Shown: positions 8,843-17,977, counted from the stretch's first letter. The stretch is DNA of 64,000 bases from Pseudomonas_T sp032052615 (GCA_032052615.1 DAMBWF010000004.1:294997-358996); one strand, 5' to 3'. Notes: a model not told the origin generated them from the sequence alone. Numbers and translations: made by a program.

Positions 8843-9423
8843 AAGTGTGACGGCTCTTCTTTTTGTCGGCGCTAACTTATAGCACGCAGACTAAGTAGGC
8901 GATAGATGAAACCTATTCCATACGAATTCTTCACAGAGGTGTCGCGGCGGGGACACATGTCGCATATTCGAAGGTCGCTTGCATCCCTTCAATAAACGGT
9001 TCCAGGCTGGCGGCGCGCCTCCCATCGGCCCGGATGCGCTCGAGCAGTAGCGCTGTCGAAGCGCAACTCCAGTCTTGGGAGGGTGTCGCGGACTTGCTTT
9101 AGCAACAACCGTGCACAAACGGGGCGGGAGCAGGTTTGAAGTACCGTCGGCTCCGCTTTGCCTTTGGCAAAAGCGGGGTTTCGGTGGCGCGCCGAGGCGT
9201 GGGCAAGGCGGGTGCCTGTTACCGTGTGGTCATGCCCTGGCCCGGCTGGGCTGAATGTGTAACCGACATCGTGCCCTCGGTAACACCTATGAACCAAAAA
9301 AGTGCATGACGCGAGCGCCGCGCCGCCTGCTGCGTTGGTGGATCGCGGAGCGCGGAGTATTCTGCCGCCTTGTTTGTCGCCTGGGCAGCAGCCCGGCTGG
9401 TTCAGTGTCGTTGGAGACGCACT
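8843..9423. other. Intergenic region between oprD and the HIT gene
   Basis: About 580 bp without a convincing gene. Short open frames occur on both strands but have arginine/proline-rich composition and no ribosome-binding sites. The left part must hold the oprD promoter. A hairpin lies at 9153-9176 (CCGCTTTGCC, TTT loop, GGCAAAAGCGG with one bulged A) followed by GGTTTC. No tRNA or repeat was recognised. Confidence 0.5.
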
Positions 9424-9861
9424 ATGTTCACTCTTGATCCGCGCTTGGAACGCGACACGTGTCCCCTTGGGGAGCTTCCTCTGTCGCGCCTGTTAGTAAT
9501 GAACGATGTCCATTACCCCTGGCTCATCCTGGTGCCGAGGCGGGCGGAGGTCAGCGAGGTGTTCGATCTCTCAGCCGAGGATCAGCGGCAACTGTGGGAA
9601 GAAACCGTCCATGTGGCGGAAACCCTGAAAGCCGTATGCGGGGCGACCAAGATGAATGTCGCGAGCCTGGGCAATATCGTCGGCCAGTTGCATATGCATG
9701 TCGTCGCGCGCCATCCGGGCGATGCCGCCTGGCCTGGCCCCGTCTGGGGGCGCTTGCCCGCGCAGCCCTACGAGGCCGAGGCATTGCGGGCCTGGCGCGA
9801 GCGGCTGCGCCAGGCGCTGGCTCCCTGTCTAATCGAAGGAGAGAACCATGGAGGTCGATGA
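9424..9861 (+). CDS. HIT-domain protein
   Basis: 145 residues. HIT proteins are nucleotide hydrolases or transferases acting on nucleotidyl-phosphate bonds. The core is LVMNDVHYPWLILVPRR followed by NIVGQLHMHVVARHPGDAAW. In the triad HxHxH the first position is Gln (QLHMHVV), so the motif reads QxHxH; the central catalytic His is retained. It overlaps slyX by 14 bp, indicating an operon. Substrate unknown. Confidence 0.85.
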   Translation: MFTLDPRLERDTCPLGELPLSRLLVMNDVHYPWLILVPRRAEVSEVFDLSAEDQRQLWEETVHVAETLKAVCGATKMNVASLGNIVGQLHMHVVARHPGDAAWPGPVWGRLPAQPYEAEALRAWRERLRQALAPCLIEGENHGGR

Positions 9862-10054
9862 GCGCATCGCCGATCTGGAAAGCCGCCTGGCCTTTCAGGA
9901 CGACACGATCCAGGCCTTGAACGATGTGGTGGTTCGCCATCAGCAGGCCCTGGACCGCCTGCGCTTACAGGTGGACGCCCTCATCAAGCGGCAAGAAGAA
10001 TTGTCGGGGCAGTTGGGCGTGGAGCCGGACGAGCTTCCGCCGCCCCACTATTAA
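9848..10054 (+). CDS. slyX: SlyX family protein
   Basis: 68 residues, almost all coiled coil (IADLESRLAFQDDTIQALNDVV), ending in the SlyX-typical PPPHY. The biochemical role is unknown. It overlaps the HIT gene and is followed by a terminator at 10057-10081. The GAAGGAGAG upstream of 9848 is a good ribosome-binding site. Confidence 0.9.
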   Translation: MEVDERIADLESRLAFQDDTIQALNDVVVRHQQALDRLRLQVDALIKRQEELSGQLGVEPDELPPPHY

Positions 10055-10056
10055 GG

Positions 10057-10081
10057 AAAAGCCCGCGAGAGCGGGCTTTTT
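10057..10081. terminator. Bidirectional rho-independent terminator
   Basis: Arms AAAAGCCCGC (10057-10066) and GCGGGCTTTT (10071-10080), GAGA tetraloop. It separates slyX from the opposing cold-shock gene. Confidence 0.9.
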
Positions 10082-10085
10082 CGAG

Positions 10086-10673
10086 TCAGCGGCGGGGTGG
10101 GGCCGCTATCACGTCTTCGGCTTGCAGGCCTTTATCCCGCTGCATCACCGAAAATTCCACCCGTTGCCCTTCGATCAGGACGCGATGCCCTTCGCCGCGG
10201 ATGGCGCGAAAGTGGACGAAAATGTCATCGCCGCTGTCGCGGGAGATGAAGCCGAACCCCTTGGACGTGTTGAACCACTTCACCGTGCCGGTTTCGCGGT
10301 TGGTCATGTCCTGGGGCAGCGGCGGCGCCAGGGTGACCTTGCGCAGGTTGAGCAACAGGTGCAACGCCACGGCCACGAAGACCGCGACCAGGCTCGGCAC
10401 GACTCCGATATGAGGCAGAGGCGCTAACAGGATCAGTGTCTGGGCCGCGACGGCGATCACCAGCAGGATGGATACCACCCTCTGCAACTGCCGGTGGGTG
10501 CCCTTGGCCCAGATGGGCACGATGGGCGCCAACAGCAGGTTCAGCATGCCGCAGAACGCGAGGTAGAGCGCATCGGGTTGCTGCAGGTAGGGCAGGGCTT
10601 CGGTGCGTAGGCTGGGTATGAAGGACAGCAGCAGAGCAACTGCGCCCGTCAAAAGATGGACGATCTTCAACAT
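10086..10673 (-). CDS. Membrane-anchored cold-shock domain protein
   Basis: 195 residues. The N-terminal 125 residues contain about four hydrophobic segments (for example LTGAVALLLSFIP and VVSILLVIAVAAQTLILL). The C-terminal 65 residues form a cold-shock domain with RNP motifs KWFNTSKGFGFI and DIFVHF, which bind single-stranded RNA or DNA. I use the ATG ending at 10673 (MLKIVHLLTG), preceded by AAGGTGAG, rather than an upstream GTG at 10703 that lacks a site. The fusion suggests an RNA-binding domain held at the inner membrane; topology is not shown. Confidence 0.85.
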   Translation of the reverse strand: MLKIVHLLTGAVALLLSFIPSLRTEALPYLQQPDALYLAFCGMLNLLLAPIVPIWAKGTHRQLQRVVSILLVIAVAAQTLILLAPLPHIGVVPSLVAVFVAVALHLLLNLRKVTLAPPLPQDMTNRETGTVKWFNTSKGFGFISRDSGDDIFVHFRAIRGEGHRVLIEGQRVEFSVMQRDKGLQAEDVIAAPPRR

Positions 10674-10837
10674 GTTCAATGGACTCACCTTGGGAAGATA
10701 CACGACTGAAAGCCGGAGGCCCGGCTAGATCTGGCCGCAAAAGAAGGACGGTCAGAAACACCGGGCGTATTTAACAGCAAAGCCCGGGGATTTCACAAAT
10801 CAGGCGCTTAGGTGTTCCGTGCGGGCGAGAGGCGGCG

Positions 10838-10859
10838 AAGGCCCGGCTGTCCGGGCCTT
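10838..10859 (-). terminator. Hairpin after dps
   Basis: Arms AAGGCCCGG (10838-10846) and CCGGGCCTT (10851-10859) with a 4-base loop, 8 bp beyond the dps stop. It has no clear T-tract on the minus strand, so it may be a weak terminator. Confidence 0.5.
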
Positions 10860-10866
10860 CCTTCGG

Positions 10867-11337
10867 TCAGGCGCTGAGCAGGCTGCGCAGCATCCAGGCG
10901 GTTTTCTCGTGGACCTGCATGCGTTGGGTCAGCAGGTCGGCGGTGGGTTCGTCGCTGACCTTGTCCAGCAGCGGGAAGATGCCCCGCGCGGTGCGCACGA
11001 CAGCTTCTTGGCCTTGGACCAGTTGAGTGATCATGTCCTTGGCCTCGGGGACGCCTTCTTCTTCCTTGATGGAGGAGAGGCGGGCATAGGCGGCATAGGT
11101 GCCCGGCGCGGGGAAGCCCAGGGCGCGAATGCGCTCGGCGATGTCGTCCACGGCGACCGCCAGTTCGGTGTACTGGGTCTCGAACATGGTGTGCAGGGTG
11201 TTGAACATCGGCCCCGTCACGTTCCAGTGGAAGTTATGGGTCTTCAGGTAGAGGGTATAGGTGTCCGCCAGCAGGCGCGACAACCCGTCCGCGATGGCCG
11301 CGCGGTCCTGTTCCGAGATTCCGATATTGATTTCCAT
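10867..11337 (-). CDS. dps: Dps-family ferritin-like DNA-protection protein
   Basis: 156 residues, typical Dps length. Dps forms a dodecamer that oxidises Fe(II) with peroxide and shields DNA. The ferroxidase ligands are visible in THNFHWNVTGPMFNTLH (His) and in FETQYTELAVAVDDIAERIRALG (Asp/Glu). The position beside aspS matches Pseudomonas. The long upstream region (11338-11749) probably carries its promoter; no OxyR site was identified by eye. Confidence 0.92.
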   Translation of the reverse strand: MEINIGISEQDRAAIADGLSRLLADTYTLYLKTHNFHWNVTGPMFNTLHTMFETQYTELAVAVDDIAERIRALGFPAPGTYAAYARLSSIKEEEGVPEAKDMITQLVQGQEAVVRTARGIFPLLDKVSDEPTADLLTQRMQVHEKTAWMLRSLLSA

Positions 11338-11560
11338 GCCATCTCTCCTCTGAGGTGATGTGGAGCGTCAGCTCCGATTGGGAAAAAGCCTACCATAGCG
11401 TGCCGGGGCCTCGCCCTGAGCGCGGTCAATGAGCGCGATGGGGAAAAACAATGAAGCCTGCGCGCCAGGTCGGAGCGGGCAGCTTCTGGACAGACTCGTC
11501 GCACGCTTCGCCGTTCAGCCTTTCCAAGCGTTCGAGCATCGGTAGGCGGCATCGGTGCGG

Positions 11561-11589
11561 CTGATTCTTGCAGGCGAACCATATATAAT
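11561..11589 (+). promoter_or_regulatory. Candidate sigma70 promoter for aspS
   Basis: A perfect TATAAT at 11584-11589 with a weak -35-like CTGATT at 11561-11566 (17-bp spacing). It lies about 160 bp upstream of aspS within the 411-bp dps-aspS intergenic region, in which I see no gene. Confidence 0.45.
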
Positions 11590-11749
11590 CCCGCGCTTTG
11601 CCGCCGGCCCTGCGCTGTAGAGGCGTGCCTCGAATGAGCGTGTCTCCCGGCGCGGCGCGCCGGTGCATTCGCCGCCGAGGCGCCTGCCCCGCGGCTCGCC
11701 GCCCGTAACGGCCGGTGGAACGAATCAAGACTCGAGGACGTGAAGACCC

Positions 11750-13525
11750 ATGATGCGCAGCCACTATTGCGGCCAGTTGAACGAGACCCTGGACGGCCAG
11801 GAAGTCACCCTCTGCGGGTGGGTCCACCGCCGTCGCGACCATGGCGGTGTGATCTTCCTCGATGTGCGGGATCGCGAGGGTCTTGCCCAGGTCGTATTCG
11901 ACCCGGATCGTGTCGAGACCTTCGCCAAGGCTGACCGTGTGCGCAGCGAATATGTGGTCAAGATCACCGGCAAGGTGCGACTGCGTCCCGAGGGCGCGCG
12001 CAACGCCAACATGGCCTCCGGGGCCATCGAGGTGCTGGGGTACGAGTTGGATGTGCTGAACCAGGCCGAAACCCCTCCGTTCCCCCTGGACGAATATTCC
12101 GATGTCGGCGAGGAAACCCGCCTGCGCTACCGTTTCATCGACCTGCGTCGCCCGGAAATGGCCGCCAAGCTGAAACTGCGCGCGCGCATCACCAGCAGCA
12201 TCCGCCGCTACCTGGACGACAACGGGTTCCTAGACGTGGAAACCCCCATTCTCGGCCGCCCGACCCCGGAAGGCGCGCGCGACTACCTGGTGCCGAGCCG
12301 TACCTATCCGGGCCACTTCTTCGCCTTGCCGCAGTCGCCCCAATTGTTCAAGCAATTGTTGATGGTGGCCGGCTTCGACCGTTACTACCAGATCGCCAAA
12401 TGCTTCCGCGACGAGGACCTGCGGGCCGACCGCCAGCCGGAATTCACCCAGATCGACATCGAGACCAGCTTCCTCGAAGAAAGCGACATCATCGAGATCA
12501 CCGAGAAGATGGTGCGCCAGTTGTTCAAGGACGTACTGGGTGTCGAGTTCGACGAATTCCCGCACATGCCCTTCGAGGAAGCCATGCGCCGCTACGGTTC
12601 GGATAAGCCGGACCTGCGCATTCCGCTGGAATTGGTGGATGTCGCCGACCAGCTCAAGGATGTGGAATTCAAGGTCTTCTCCGGCCCGGCCAACGATCCG
12701 AAGGGAAGAGTCGCCGCCCTGCGCGTGCCGGGCGGCGCGAGCATGCCGCGCAAGCAGATCGATGACTACACCAAGTTCGTCGGTATTTATGGCGCCAAGG
12801 GCCTGGCCTATATCAAGGTCAACGAGCGCGCCAAGGGCGTGGAGGGGCTGCAGTCGCCGATCGTCAAGAATATCGCCGAGCCCAACCTGAACGCGATCCT
12901 CGACCGTGTGGGCGCGGTCGATGGCGATATCGTGTTCTTCGGGGCCGACAAGGCCAAGATCGTCTGCGACGCCCTGGGCGCGCTGCGTATCAAGGTCGGC
13001 CATGACCTCAACCTGCTCACTAAGGAGTGGGCGCCGATGTGGGTCGTGGACTTCCCGATGTTCGAAGAGAACGACGACGGCAGCCTGACCTCGTTGCACC
13101 ATCCCTTCACGTCGCCCAAGTGCACGCCACAAGAGCTGGAGGCCAACCCCGCCGTGGCGCTGTCGCGCGCCTACGACATGGTGCTCAATGGCACCGAACT
13201 GGGTGGCGGCTCCATTCGTATCCACGACAAGGCCATGCAGCAGGCGGTGTTCCGCGTGCTGGGCATCGACGACGCGGAGCAGGAAGAGAAATTCGGTTTC
13301 CTTCTCGACGCGCTCAAGTACGGCGCGCCGCCCCACGGGGGCCTGGCGTTCGGCCTGGATCGCCTGGTGATGCTGATGACCGGAGCCGCCTCGATCCGCG
13401 AAGTCATCGCCTTCCCGAAAACCCAGAGCGCGGGCGACGTCATGACCCAGGCGCCGGGTGCCGTGGATGGCAAGGCGCTGCGCGAATTGCACATCCGCCT
13501 GCGCGAGCAGCAGAAGGCCGAGTGA
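11750..13525 (+). CDS. aspS: Aspartyl-tRNA synthetase (non-discriminating type)
   Basis: 591 residues. The OB-fold anticodon domain is N-terminal (GWVHRRRDHGGVIFLDVRDREG). The class II core has motif 2 (YYQIAKCFRDEDLRADRQPEFTQ) and motif 3 (GGLAFGLDRLVMLMTG), with the bacterial GAD insertion between. Pseudomonas AspRS charges both tRNA-Asp and tRNA-Asn, the latter then amidated by GatCAB; this is inferred from family knowledge. Two adjacent ATGs occur at 11750 and 11753; a GAGGA site favours the first. The downstream yebC gene starts after 56 bp. Confidence 0.97.
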   Translation: MMRSHYCGQLNETLDGQEVTLCGWVHRRRDHGGVIFLDVRDREGLAQVVFDPDRVETFAKADRVRSEYVVKITGKVRLRPEGARNANMASGAIEVLGYELDVLNQAETPPFPLDEYSDVGEETRLRYRFIDLRRPEMAAKLKLRARITSSIRRYLDDNGFLDVETPILGRPTPEGARDYLVPSRTYPGHFFALPQSPQLFKQLLMVAGFDRYYQIAKCFRDEDLRADRQPEFTQIDIETSFLEESDIIEITEKMVRQLFKDVLGVEFDEFPHMPFEEAMRRYGSDKPDLRIPLELVDVADQLKDVEFKVFSGPANDPKGRVAALRVPGGASMPRKQIDDYTKFVGIYGAKGLAYIKVNERAKGVEGLQSPIVKNIAEPNLNAILDRVGAVDGDIVFFGADKAKIVCDALGALRIKVGHDLNLLTKEWAPMWVVDFPMFEENDDGSLTSLHHPFTSPKCTPQELEANPAVALSRAYDMVLNGTELGGGSIRIHDKAMQQAVFRVLGIDDAEQEEKFGFLLDALKYGAPPHGGLAFGLDRLVMLMTGAASIREVIAFPKTQSAGDVMTQAPGAVDGKALRELHIRLREQQKAE

Positions 13526-13581
13526 TCGATCCATTCCGGCGGCGCCGGAGCGCCGCCGCTTCAACGTATACGGAGTGAGTT

Positions 13582-14328
13582 ATGGCTGGTCATTCCAAGT
13601 GGGCCAACATCAAGCACCGCAAAGAACGTCAGGACGCCAAGAAAGGCAAGATCTTCACCAAGTTGATCCGTGAACTGACCGTGGCCGCCCGGCAGGGTGG
13701 AGGCGTTCCGGCGGATAACCCGCGTCTTCGCCTAGCGGTGGATAAGGCGCTGACCGCCAACATGACCCGCGACACCATCGATCGGGCCATCGCGCGGGGC
13801 GTGGGTTCCGGCGAGGCCGACAACATGGTCGAGCTGACCTACGAAGGCTACGGGCCCGGCGGCGTGGCGGTCATCGTCGAGGCGATGACCGACAACCGGA
13901 ACCGTACCGCGGCCGAAGTGCGCCATGCGTTCAGCAAGTGCGGCGGCAACCTGGGTACCGACGGTTCGGTGGCTTATCTGTTCGAGCGCAAGGGGCAGAT
14001 CAGTTTCGCCCCGGGCGTCGACGAAGACGCCTTGATGGAGGCGGCCCTGGAAGCCGGCGCCGACGACGTGGTGAGCAACGAGGACGGCTCGGTGGATGTG
14101 TTCACCAGCTTCGCCGATTTCATCGCCGTCAACGAGGCCCTGACCGCCGCCGGCTACAAGGGGGACGAAGCGGAAATCACCATGATTCCTTCGACCACCG
14201 CGCCCTTGGACGGGGAAACCGCGCCGAAGGTCCTCAAGCTGATCGACATGTTGGAAGATCTGGACGATGTGCAGAACGTGTATTCCAATGCCGACATCCC
14301 CGACGAGGTGATGGCGCAATTGGCTTGA
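13582..14328 (+). CDS. yebC: YebC/PmpR-family transcriptional/translational regulator
   Basis: 248 residues with the family signature MAGHSKWANIKHRKERQDAK. YebC-type proteins act as DNA-binding regulators (PmpR represses the quorum regulator pqsR in P. aeruginosa), and recent work on homologues points to a role at ribosomes stalled on proline tracts. The start at 13582 follows a GGAGTGAG site. It ends at a terminator, 14332-14357. In this window the pqs locus that lies nearby in P. aeruginosa is absent from the tRNA-Lys/nadA slot. Confidence 0.95.
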   Translation: MAGHSKWANIKHRKERQDAKKGKIFTKLIRELTVAARQGGGVPADNPRLRLAVDKALTANMTRDTIDRAIARGVGSGEADNMVELTYEGYGPGGVAVIVEAMTDNRNRTAAEVRHAFSKCGGNLGTDGSVAYLFERKGQISFAPGVDEDALMEAALEAGADDVVSNEDGSVDVFTSFADFIAVNEALTAAGYKGDEAEITMIPSTTAPLDGETAPKVLKLIDMLEDLDDVQNVYSNADIPDEVMAQLA

Positions 14329-14331
14329 AAG

Positions 14332-14357
14332 AACGCCGGAGTCCGCTCCGGCGTTTC
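14332..14357 (+). terminator. Terminator after yebC
   Basis: Arms AACGCCGGAG (14332-14341) and CTCCGGCGTT (14346-14355), TCCG loop, then T-rich TTTCT. It partly isolates yebC from ruvC. Confidence 0.75.
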
Positions 14358-14444
14358 TATGTGGGCGAAGGATGAGTGGCGTCACGTGATGGTTATGATC
14401 GACAGGACGCTCCCTCGCTCGGTGCCGGCCAGTGGGAGGGTGTC

Positions 14445-14969
14445 ATGACCCTGGTGCTGGGCATCGACCCGGGCTCGCGGGTCACCGGGTATGGTATCGT
14501 GCGGACCACCGCGCGGGGCTGCGAATACGTGGCGTCCGGGTGCATTCGCACGGGCACGGGCGTATTGCACGAGCGCTTGCAGGTCGTCTATCGCAGCGTG
14601 CGGGAAGTGATACAGGCATACGGCCCGGTGACGATGGGCATCGAGCAGGTCTTCATGGCGCGCAACGCGGACTCCGCGCTCAAGCTCGGCCAGGCCCGGG
14701 GCGCGGCCTTACTGGCCGGTGCCGAGGAGGGGTTGGAGATCGCGGAGTACACGGCTACCCAGGTCAAGCAGGCGATCGCGGGTACCGGGGGCGCCGATAA
14801 ACAGCAAGTCCTGATGATGGTCATGCACCTGCTCAAGCTCACCCAGAAACCCCAGATCGATGCCTCGGACGCGTTGGCCATCGCCATGTGCCACGCCCAT
14901 CATCGCCAATCCCTGATTCCCCATGGCCTGACCGCCGCCAAACGGCGCGGCGGCCGTCTGCGCCTTTAG
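14445..14969 (+). CDS. ruvC: Holliday junction resolvase RuvC
   Basis: 174 residues. RuvC dimers cut Holliday junctions with the RuvAB branch-migration motor. The RNase H-fold acidic residues are visible: Asp in LGIDPGSRVTGYG (near residue 7), Glu in MGIEQVF (near 68), and Asp residues near DASDALAIAMCHAH (about 140). The start is the ATG at 14445, 7 bases after a GGGAGGG site, not the upstream in-frame ATG at 14376. Confidence 0.96.
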   Translation: MTLVLGIDPGSRVTGYGIVRTTARGCEYVASGCIRTGTGVLHERLQVVYRSVREVIQAYGPVTMGIEQVFMARNADSALKLGQARGAALLAGAEEGLEIAEYTATQVKQAIAGTGGADKQQVLMMVMHLLKLTQKPQIDASDALAIAMCHAHHRQSLIPHGLTAAKRRGGRLRL

Positions 14970-14989
14970 AACGAGATGAGTCCAACACC

Positions 14990-15595
14990 GTGATCGGACG
15001 CCTGCGCGGCACTCTGGCGGAGAAGCAACCGCCTCACTTGATCCTCGACGTGAATGGCGTCGGCTACGAACTGGAAGTGCCGATGACCACCCTCTACCGG
15101 CTGCCTTCCCTGGGCGAACCGGTAACCCTGCACACCCACCTCGTGGTGCGCGAGGATGCCCATCTGCTCTACGGGTTTTTCGAGAAGCGCGAGCGCGAAC
15201 TGTTCCGCGAGCTGATCCGGCTCAACGGCGTCGGTCCCAAACTGGCGCTGGCATTGATGTCGGGGCTGGAAGTCGATGAGCTGGTGCGGTGCGTACAGGC
15301 GCAGGACACCTCGACCCTGGTGCGCATCCCCGGGGTGGGCAAGAAGACGGCGGAGCGCTTGCTGGTCGAGCTGAAAGACCGCTTCAAGGCCTGGGAGAGC
15401 ATGCCGACCATCGCCACGCTGGTGGTTGAACCCCGCCCCGGCGTGGCAGTCTCAAGCGCGGAGCAAGATGCGGTCAGCGCATTGATCTCCCTGGGCTTCA
15501 AGCCCCAGGAGGCCAGTCGCGCGGTTGCCGCCGTGCTGGAGGACGATCTGGGCAGCGAGGAGTTGATCCGGCGCGCCCTCAAGGGCATGGTCTGA
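14990..15595 (+). CDS. ruvA: Holliday junction branch migration protein RuvA
   Basis: 201 residues. Domain I is an OB fold (MIGRLRGTLAEKQPPHLILDVNGVGYE), domain II carries helix-hairpin-helix motifs (LNGVGPKLALALMSG and IPGVGKKTAERLLVEL), and domain III is the C-terminal RuvB-binding helix bundle. Translation starts with GTG at 14990 behind GAGATGAG; starting upstream would add an unrelated leader overlapping ruvC. Confidence 0.96.
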   Translation: MIGRLRGTLAEKQPPHLILDVNGVGYELEVPMTTLYRLPSLGEPVTLHTHLVVREDAHLLYGFFEKRERELFRELIRLNGVGPKLALALMSGLEVDELVRCVQAQDTSTLVRIPGVGKKTAERLLVELKDRFKAWESMPTIATLVVEPRPGVAVSSAEQDAVSALISLGFKPQEASRAVAAVLEDDLGSEELIRRALKGMV

Positions 15596-15649
15596 CCGCC
15601 TCGATGAGAAAGGTATCTGGATGGACGTTACTGTGAAAAGCGGGTCGTC

Positions 15650-16702
15650 ATGATCGAAGCCGATCGTCTGATCACCGCCACGAGCCGCGACCGCGAGGAG
15701 CAGCTCGACCGCGCCATCCGGCCGCTGAGCCTGGCCGACTATATTGGCCAGCCGGGCGTGCGCGAACAGATGGACCTCTTCATTCGCGCCGCCAAGCGGC
15801 GGGGCGAGGCCCTCGACCATACCCTGATCTTCGGTCCTCCGGGGCTGGGCAAGACCACGCTCGCCAATATCATCGCCCAGGAGATGGGCGTTTCGATCAA
15901 GAGTACGTCCGGACCAGTGCTGGAGCGCCCCGGCGATCTCGCCGCGTTGTTGACCAACCTGGAAGCCGGCGACGTGCTGTTCGTCGACGAAATCCATCGC
16001 CTGTCCCCCATCGTCGAGGAAGTGCTGTACCCCGCCATGGAGGACTTCCAGCTCGACATCATGATCGGAGAGGGCCCCGCCGCGCGCTCGATCAAGCTGG
16101 ACCTGCCGCCTTTCACCTTGGTGGGCGCCACCACCCGGGCTGGCATGCTCACCAACCCATTGCGCGATCGGTTCGGAATCGTCCAGCGCCTGGAGTTCTA
16201 TAACGTGGCGGACCTCGCCACCATCGTCAGCCGCTCCGCCGGCATCCTGGGGTTGCCTATCGAGGCCGAGGGCGCGTTCGAGATTGCCCGTCGCGCCCGG
16301 GGCACGCCCCGTATCGCCAACCGCCTGCTGCGCCGGGTCCGGGATTTCGCCGAGATCCGCGCCGAGGGCCACATAACCCGCCCCATCGCCGACCTCGCGC
16401 TGAACCTGCTGGATGTCGACGAGCGTGGTTTCGATCACCAGGACCGACGGCTGCTCCTGACGTTGATCGAGAAGTTCGATGGAGGGCCCGTCGGGGTCGA
16501 CAGCCTGGCCGCGGCCATCAGCGAGGAGCGCCATACCATCGAGGATGTGCTGGAGCCGTATCTGATTCAGCAAGGGTACATCATGCGCACGCCTCGGGGC
16601 CGGGTGGTGACGCGGCATGCCTATTTGCACTTCGGCCTGAACGCGCCCAAGAGCCTTGGCGAAACGGCGACGCCCGACCTGTTCCCGACGAGTGATACCT
16701 AA
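15650..16702 (+). CDS. ruvB: Holliday junction DNA helicase RuvB
   Basis: 350 residues. AAA+ motor of branch migration: Walker A GPPGLGKTT, Walker B LFVDEIH, sensor 1 in LVGATTRAG, arginine finger in NPLRDRFG, and a C-terminal winged helix (YIMRTPRGRVVTRHAYLHFG). It completes the ruvCAB operon; the 54-bp gap after ruvA contains no terminator. Confidence 0.97.
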   Translation: MIEADRLITATSRDREEQLDRAIRPLSLADYIGQPGVREQMDLFIRAAKRRGEALDHTLIFGPPGLGKTTLANIIAQEMGVSIKSTSGPVLERPGDLAALLTNLEAGDVLFVDEIHRLSPIVEEVLYPAMEDFQLDIMIGEGPAARSIKLDLPPFTLVGATTRAGMLTNPLRDRFGIVQRLEFYNVADLATIVSRSAGILGLPIEAEGAFEIARRARGTPRIANRLLRRVRDFAEIRAEGHITRPIADLALNLLDVDERGFDHQDRRLLLTLIEKFDGGPVGVDSLAAAISEERHTIEDVLEPYLIQQGYIMRTPRGRVVTRHAYLHFGLNAPKSLGETATPDLFPTSDT

Positions 16703-16753
16703 GTGGAAAAGCACCGTTCGCCGATTGGCAAGTTCGGGAGTAAGCACTAGAGT

Positions 16754-17227
16754 ATGCGCGCGCAAAACGAGGCACAGCCGTTCGTGTACCGGTGTCGCGT
16801 CTACTACGAGGACACCGATGCCGGTGGCATCGTTTACTACGTCAATTACCTCAAATTCATGGAGCGGGCTCGAACCGAGCGACTGCGGCACCTGGGTTTC
16901 ATCCAGTCGCGGTTGGCGGAAGAGAACCTGCTCTTCGTCGTGCATTCGTGCGAGGCGCGTTATCACGCGCCGGCGCGGCTGGACGACGAATTGGTGGTTA
17001 CCGCCGATGTAATGGAGCTGAACCAGGCCAGCTTGCGTTTTCGTCAGCGCGTTCTGCGGCAATCGGATGGGGCGCTGCTCTGCGAAGGGCGCTTTCTGGT
17101 GGCCTGCGTACGCGCCGATAGTTTGAAACCCCGGTCCATGCCCAAGGCCTTGCGCTCGGCCTTTGCCGGACCCGTTATGACCGGACCCGACCCTTTCGGA
17201 CGGGCACCGTCCCCAGCAGGAGATTAA
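16754..17227 (+). CDS. ybgC: Acyl-CoA thioesterase YbgC (Tol-Pal associated)
   Basis: 157 residues, hotdog fold. The catalytic signature YYEDTDAGGIVYYVNYLKFMERARTE contains the Asp of this family. It is the usual first gene of the tol-pal operon and ends 2 bp before tolQ. It hydrolyses acyl-CoA or acyl-ACP thioesters; its link to the Tol system is through gene context and reported interactions. The last 20 residues beyond the fold are proline-rich and variable. Confidence 0.94.
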   Translation: MRAQNEAQPFVYRCRVYYEDTDAGGIVYYVNYLKFMERARTERLRHLGFIQSRLAEENLLFVVHSCEARYHAPARLDDELVVTADVMELNQASLRFRQRVLRQSDGALLCEGRFLVACVRADSLKPRSMPKALRSAFAGPVMTGPDPFGRAPSPAGD

Positions 17228-17229
17228 GC

Positions 17230-17925
17230 GTGGAAGCCAATGCCGTCGACCATACCTCCATGTGGAGTCTGATCAGTAACGCCAGCATCGTCGTGCAACT
17301 GGTCATGCTCGCGCTGGTGGCCGCCTCGGTCACCTCATGGATCATGATTTTCCAGCGCAGCACTATGTTGCGAGCCGCCAGGAAGGCACTGGACACATTC
17401 GAGGAGCGTTTCTGGTCGGGTATCGACCTGTCCAAGCTGTACCGTCAGGCGGGCAGTAATCCCGATCCGGACTCGGGGGTCGAGCAAATCTTCCGGGCCG
17501 GCTTCAAGGAATTCTCCCGGCTGCGCCAACAATCTGGCGTCGATCCGGACGCGGTGATGGATGGCGTGGCGCGCGCCATGCGCGTGGCCATCTCCCGTGA
17601 AGAGGAAAAGCTCGAGCAGAGCCTGCCCTATCTGGCCACGGTCGGTTCCACTAGTCCCTACGTCGGCCTGTTCGGTACCGTATGGGGCATCATGAACTCC
17701 TTCCGCGGGCTCGCCCAAGTGCAGCAGGCCACCCTCGCCACCGTGGCCCCGGGGATCGCCGAAGCCCTGATCGCCACCGCCATCGGCCTGTTCGCCGCGA
17801 TTCCGGCGGTGATCGCTTACAACCGTTTCTCCGCCCGTAGCGAGGTCCTGATTGGCCGCTACTACACCTTCGCCGACGAATTCCAGGCGATCCTGCACCG
17901 CAAGGTCCACACCAGCGAGGAATGA
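17230..17925 (+). CDS. tolQ: Tol-Pal system proton channel subunit TolQ
   Basis: 231 residues from a GTG start. Three membrane helices: one near residue 15-40 (ASIVVQLVMLALVAASVTSWIMIF) and two in the C-terminal half (SPYVGLFGTVWGIMNSF and IAEALIATAIGLFAAIPAVIAYNRF). It is homologous to ExbB and MotA and, with TolR, energises TolA from the proton gradient. Located 2 bp after ybgC. Confidence 0.97.
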   Translation: MEANAVDHTSMWSLISNASIVVQLVMLALVAASVTSWIMIFQRSTMLRAARKALDTFEERFWSGIDLSKLYRQAGSNPDPDSGVEQIFRAGFKEFSRLRQQSGVDPDAVMDGVARAMRVAISREEEKLEQSLPYLATVGSTSPYVGLFGTVWGIMNSFRGLAQVQQATLATVAPGIAEALIATAIGLFAAIPAVIAYNRFSARSEVLIGRYYTFADEFQAILHRKVHTSEE

Positions 17926-17977
17926 GTCGCGGTCGGCACGAGCGCGTGATGCAGAACTTTTCGATAGGTTTTAAGTG

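Noticed and set aside
8891..9297. Minus-strand frames in the oprD-HIT gap
   Set aside because: Short, Arg/Pro-rich, without ribosome-binding sites or recognisable content.
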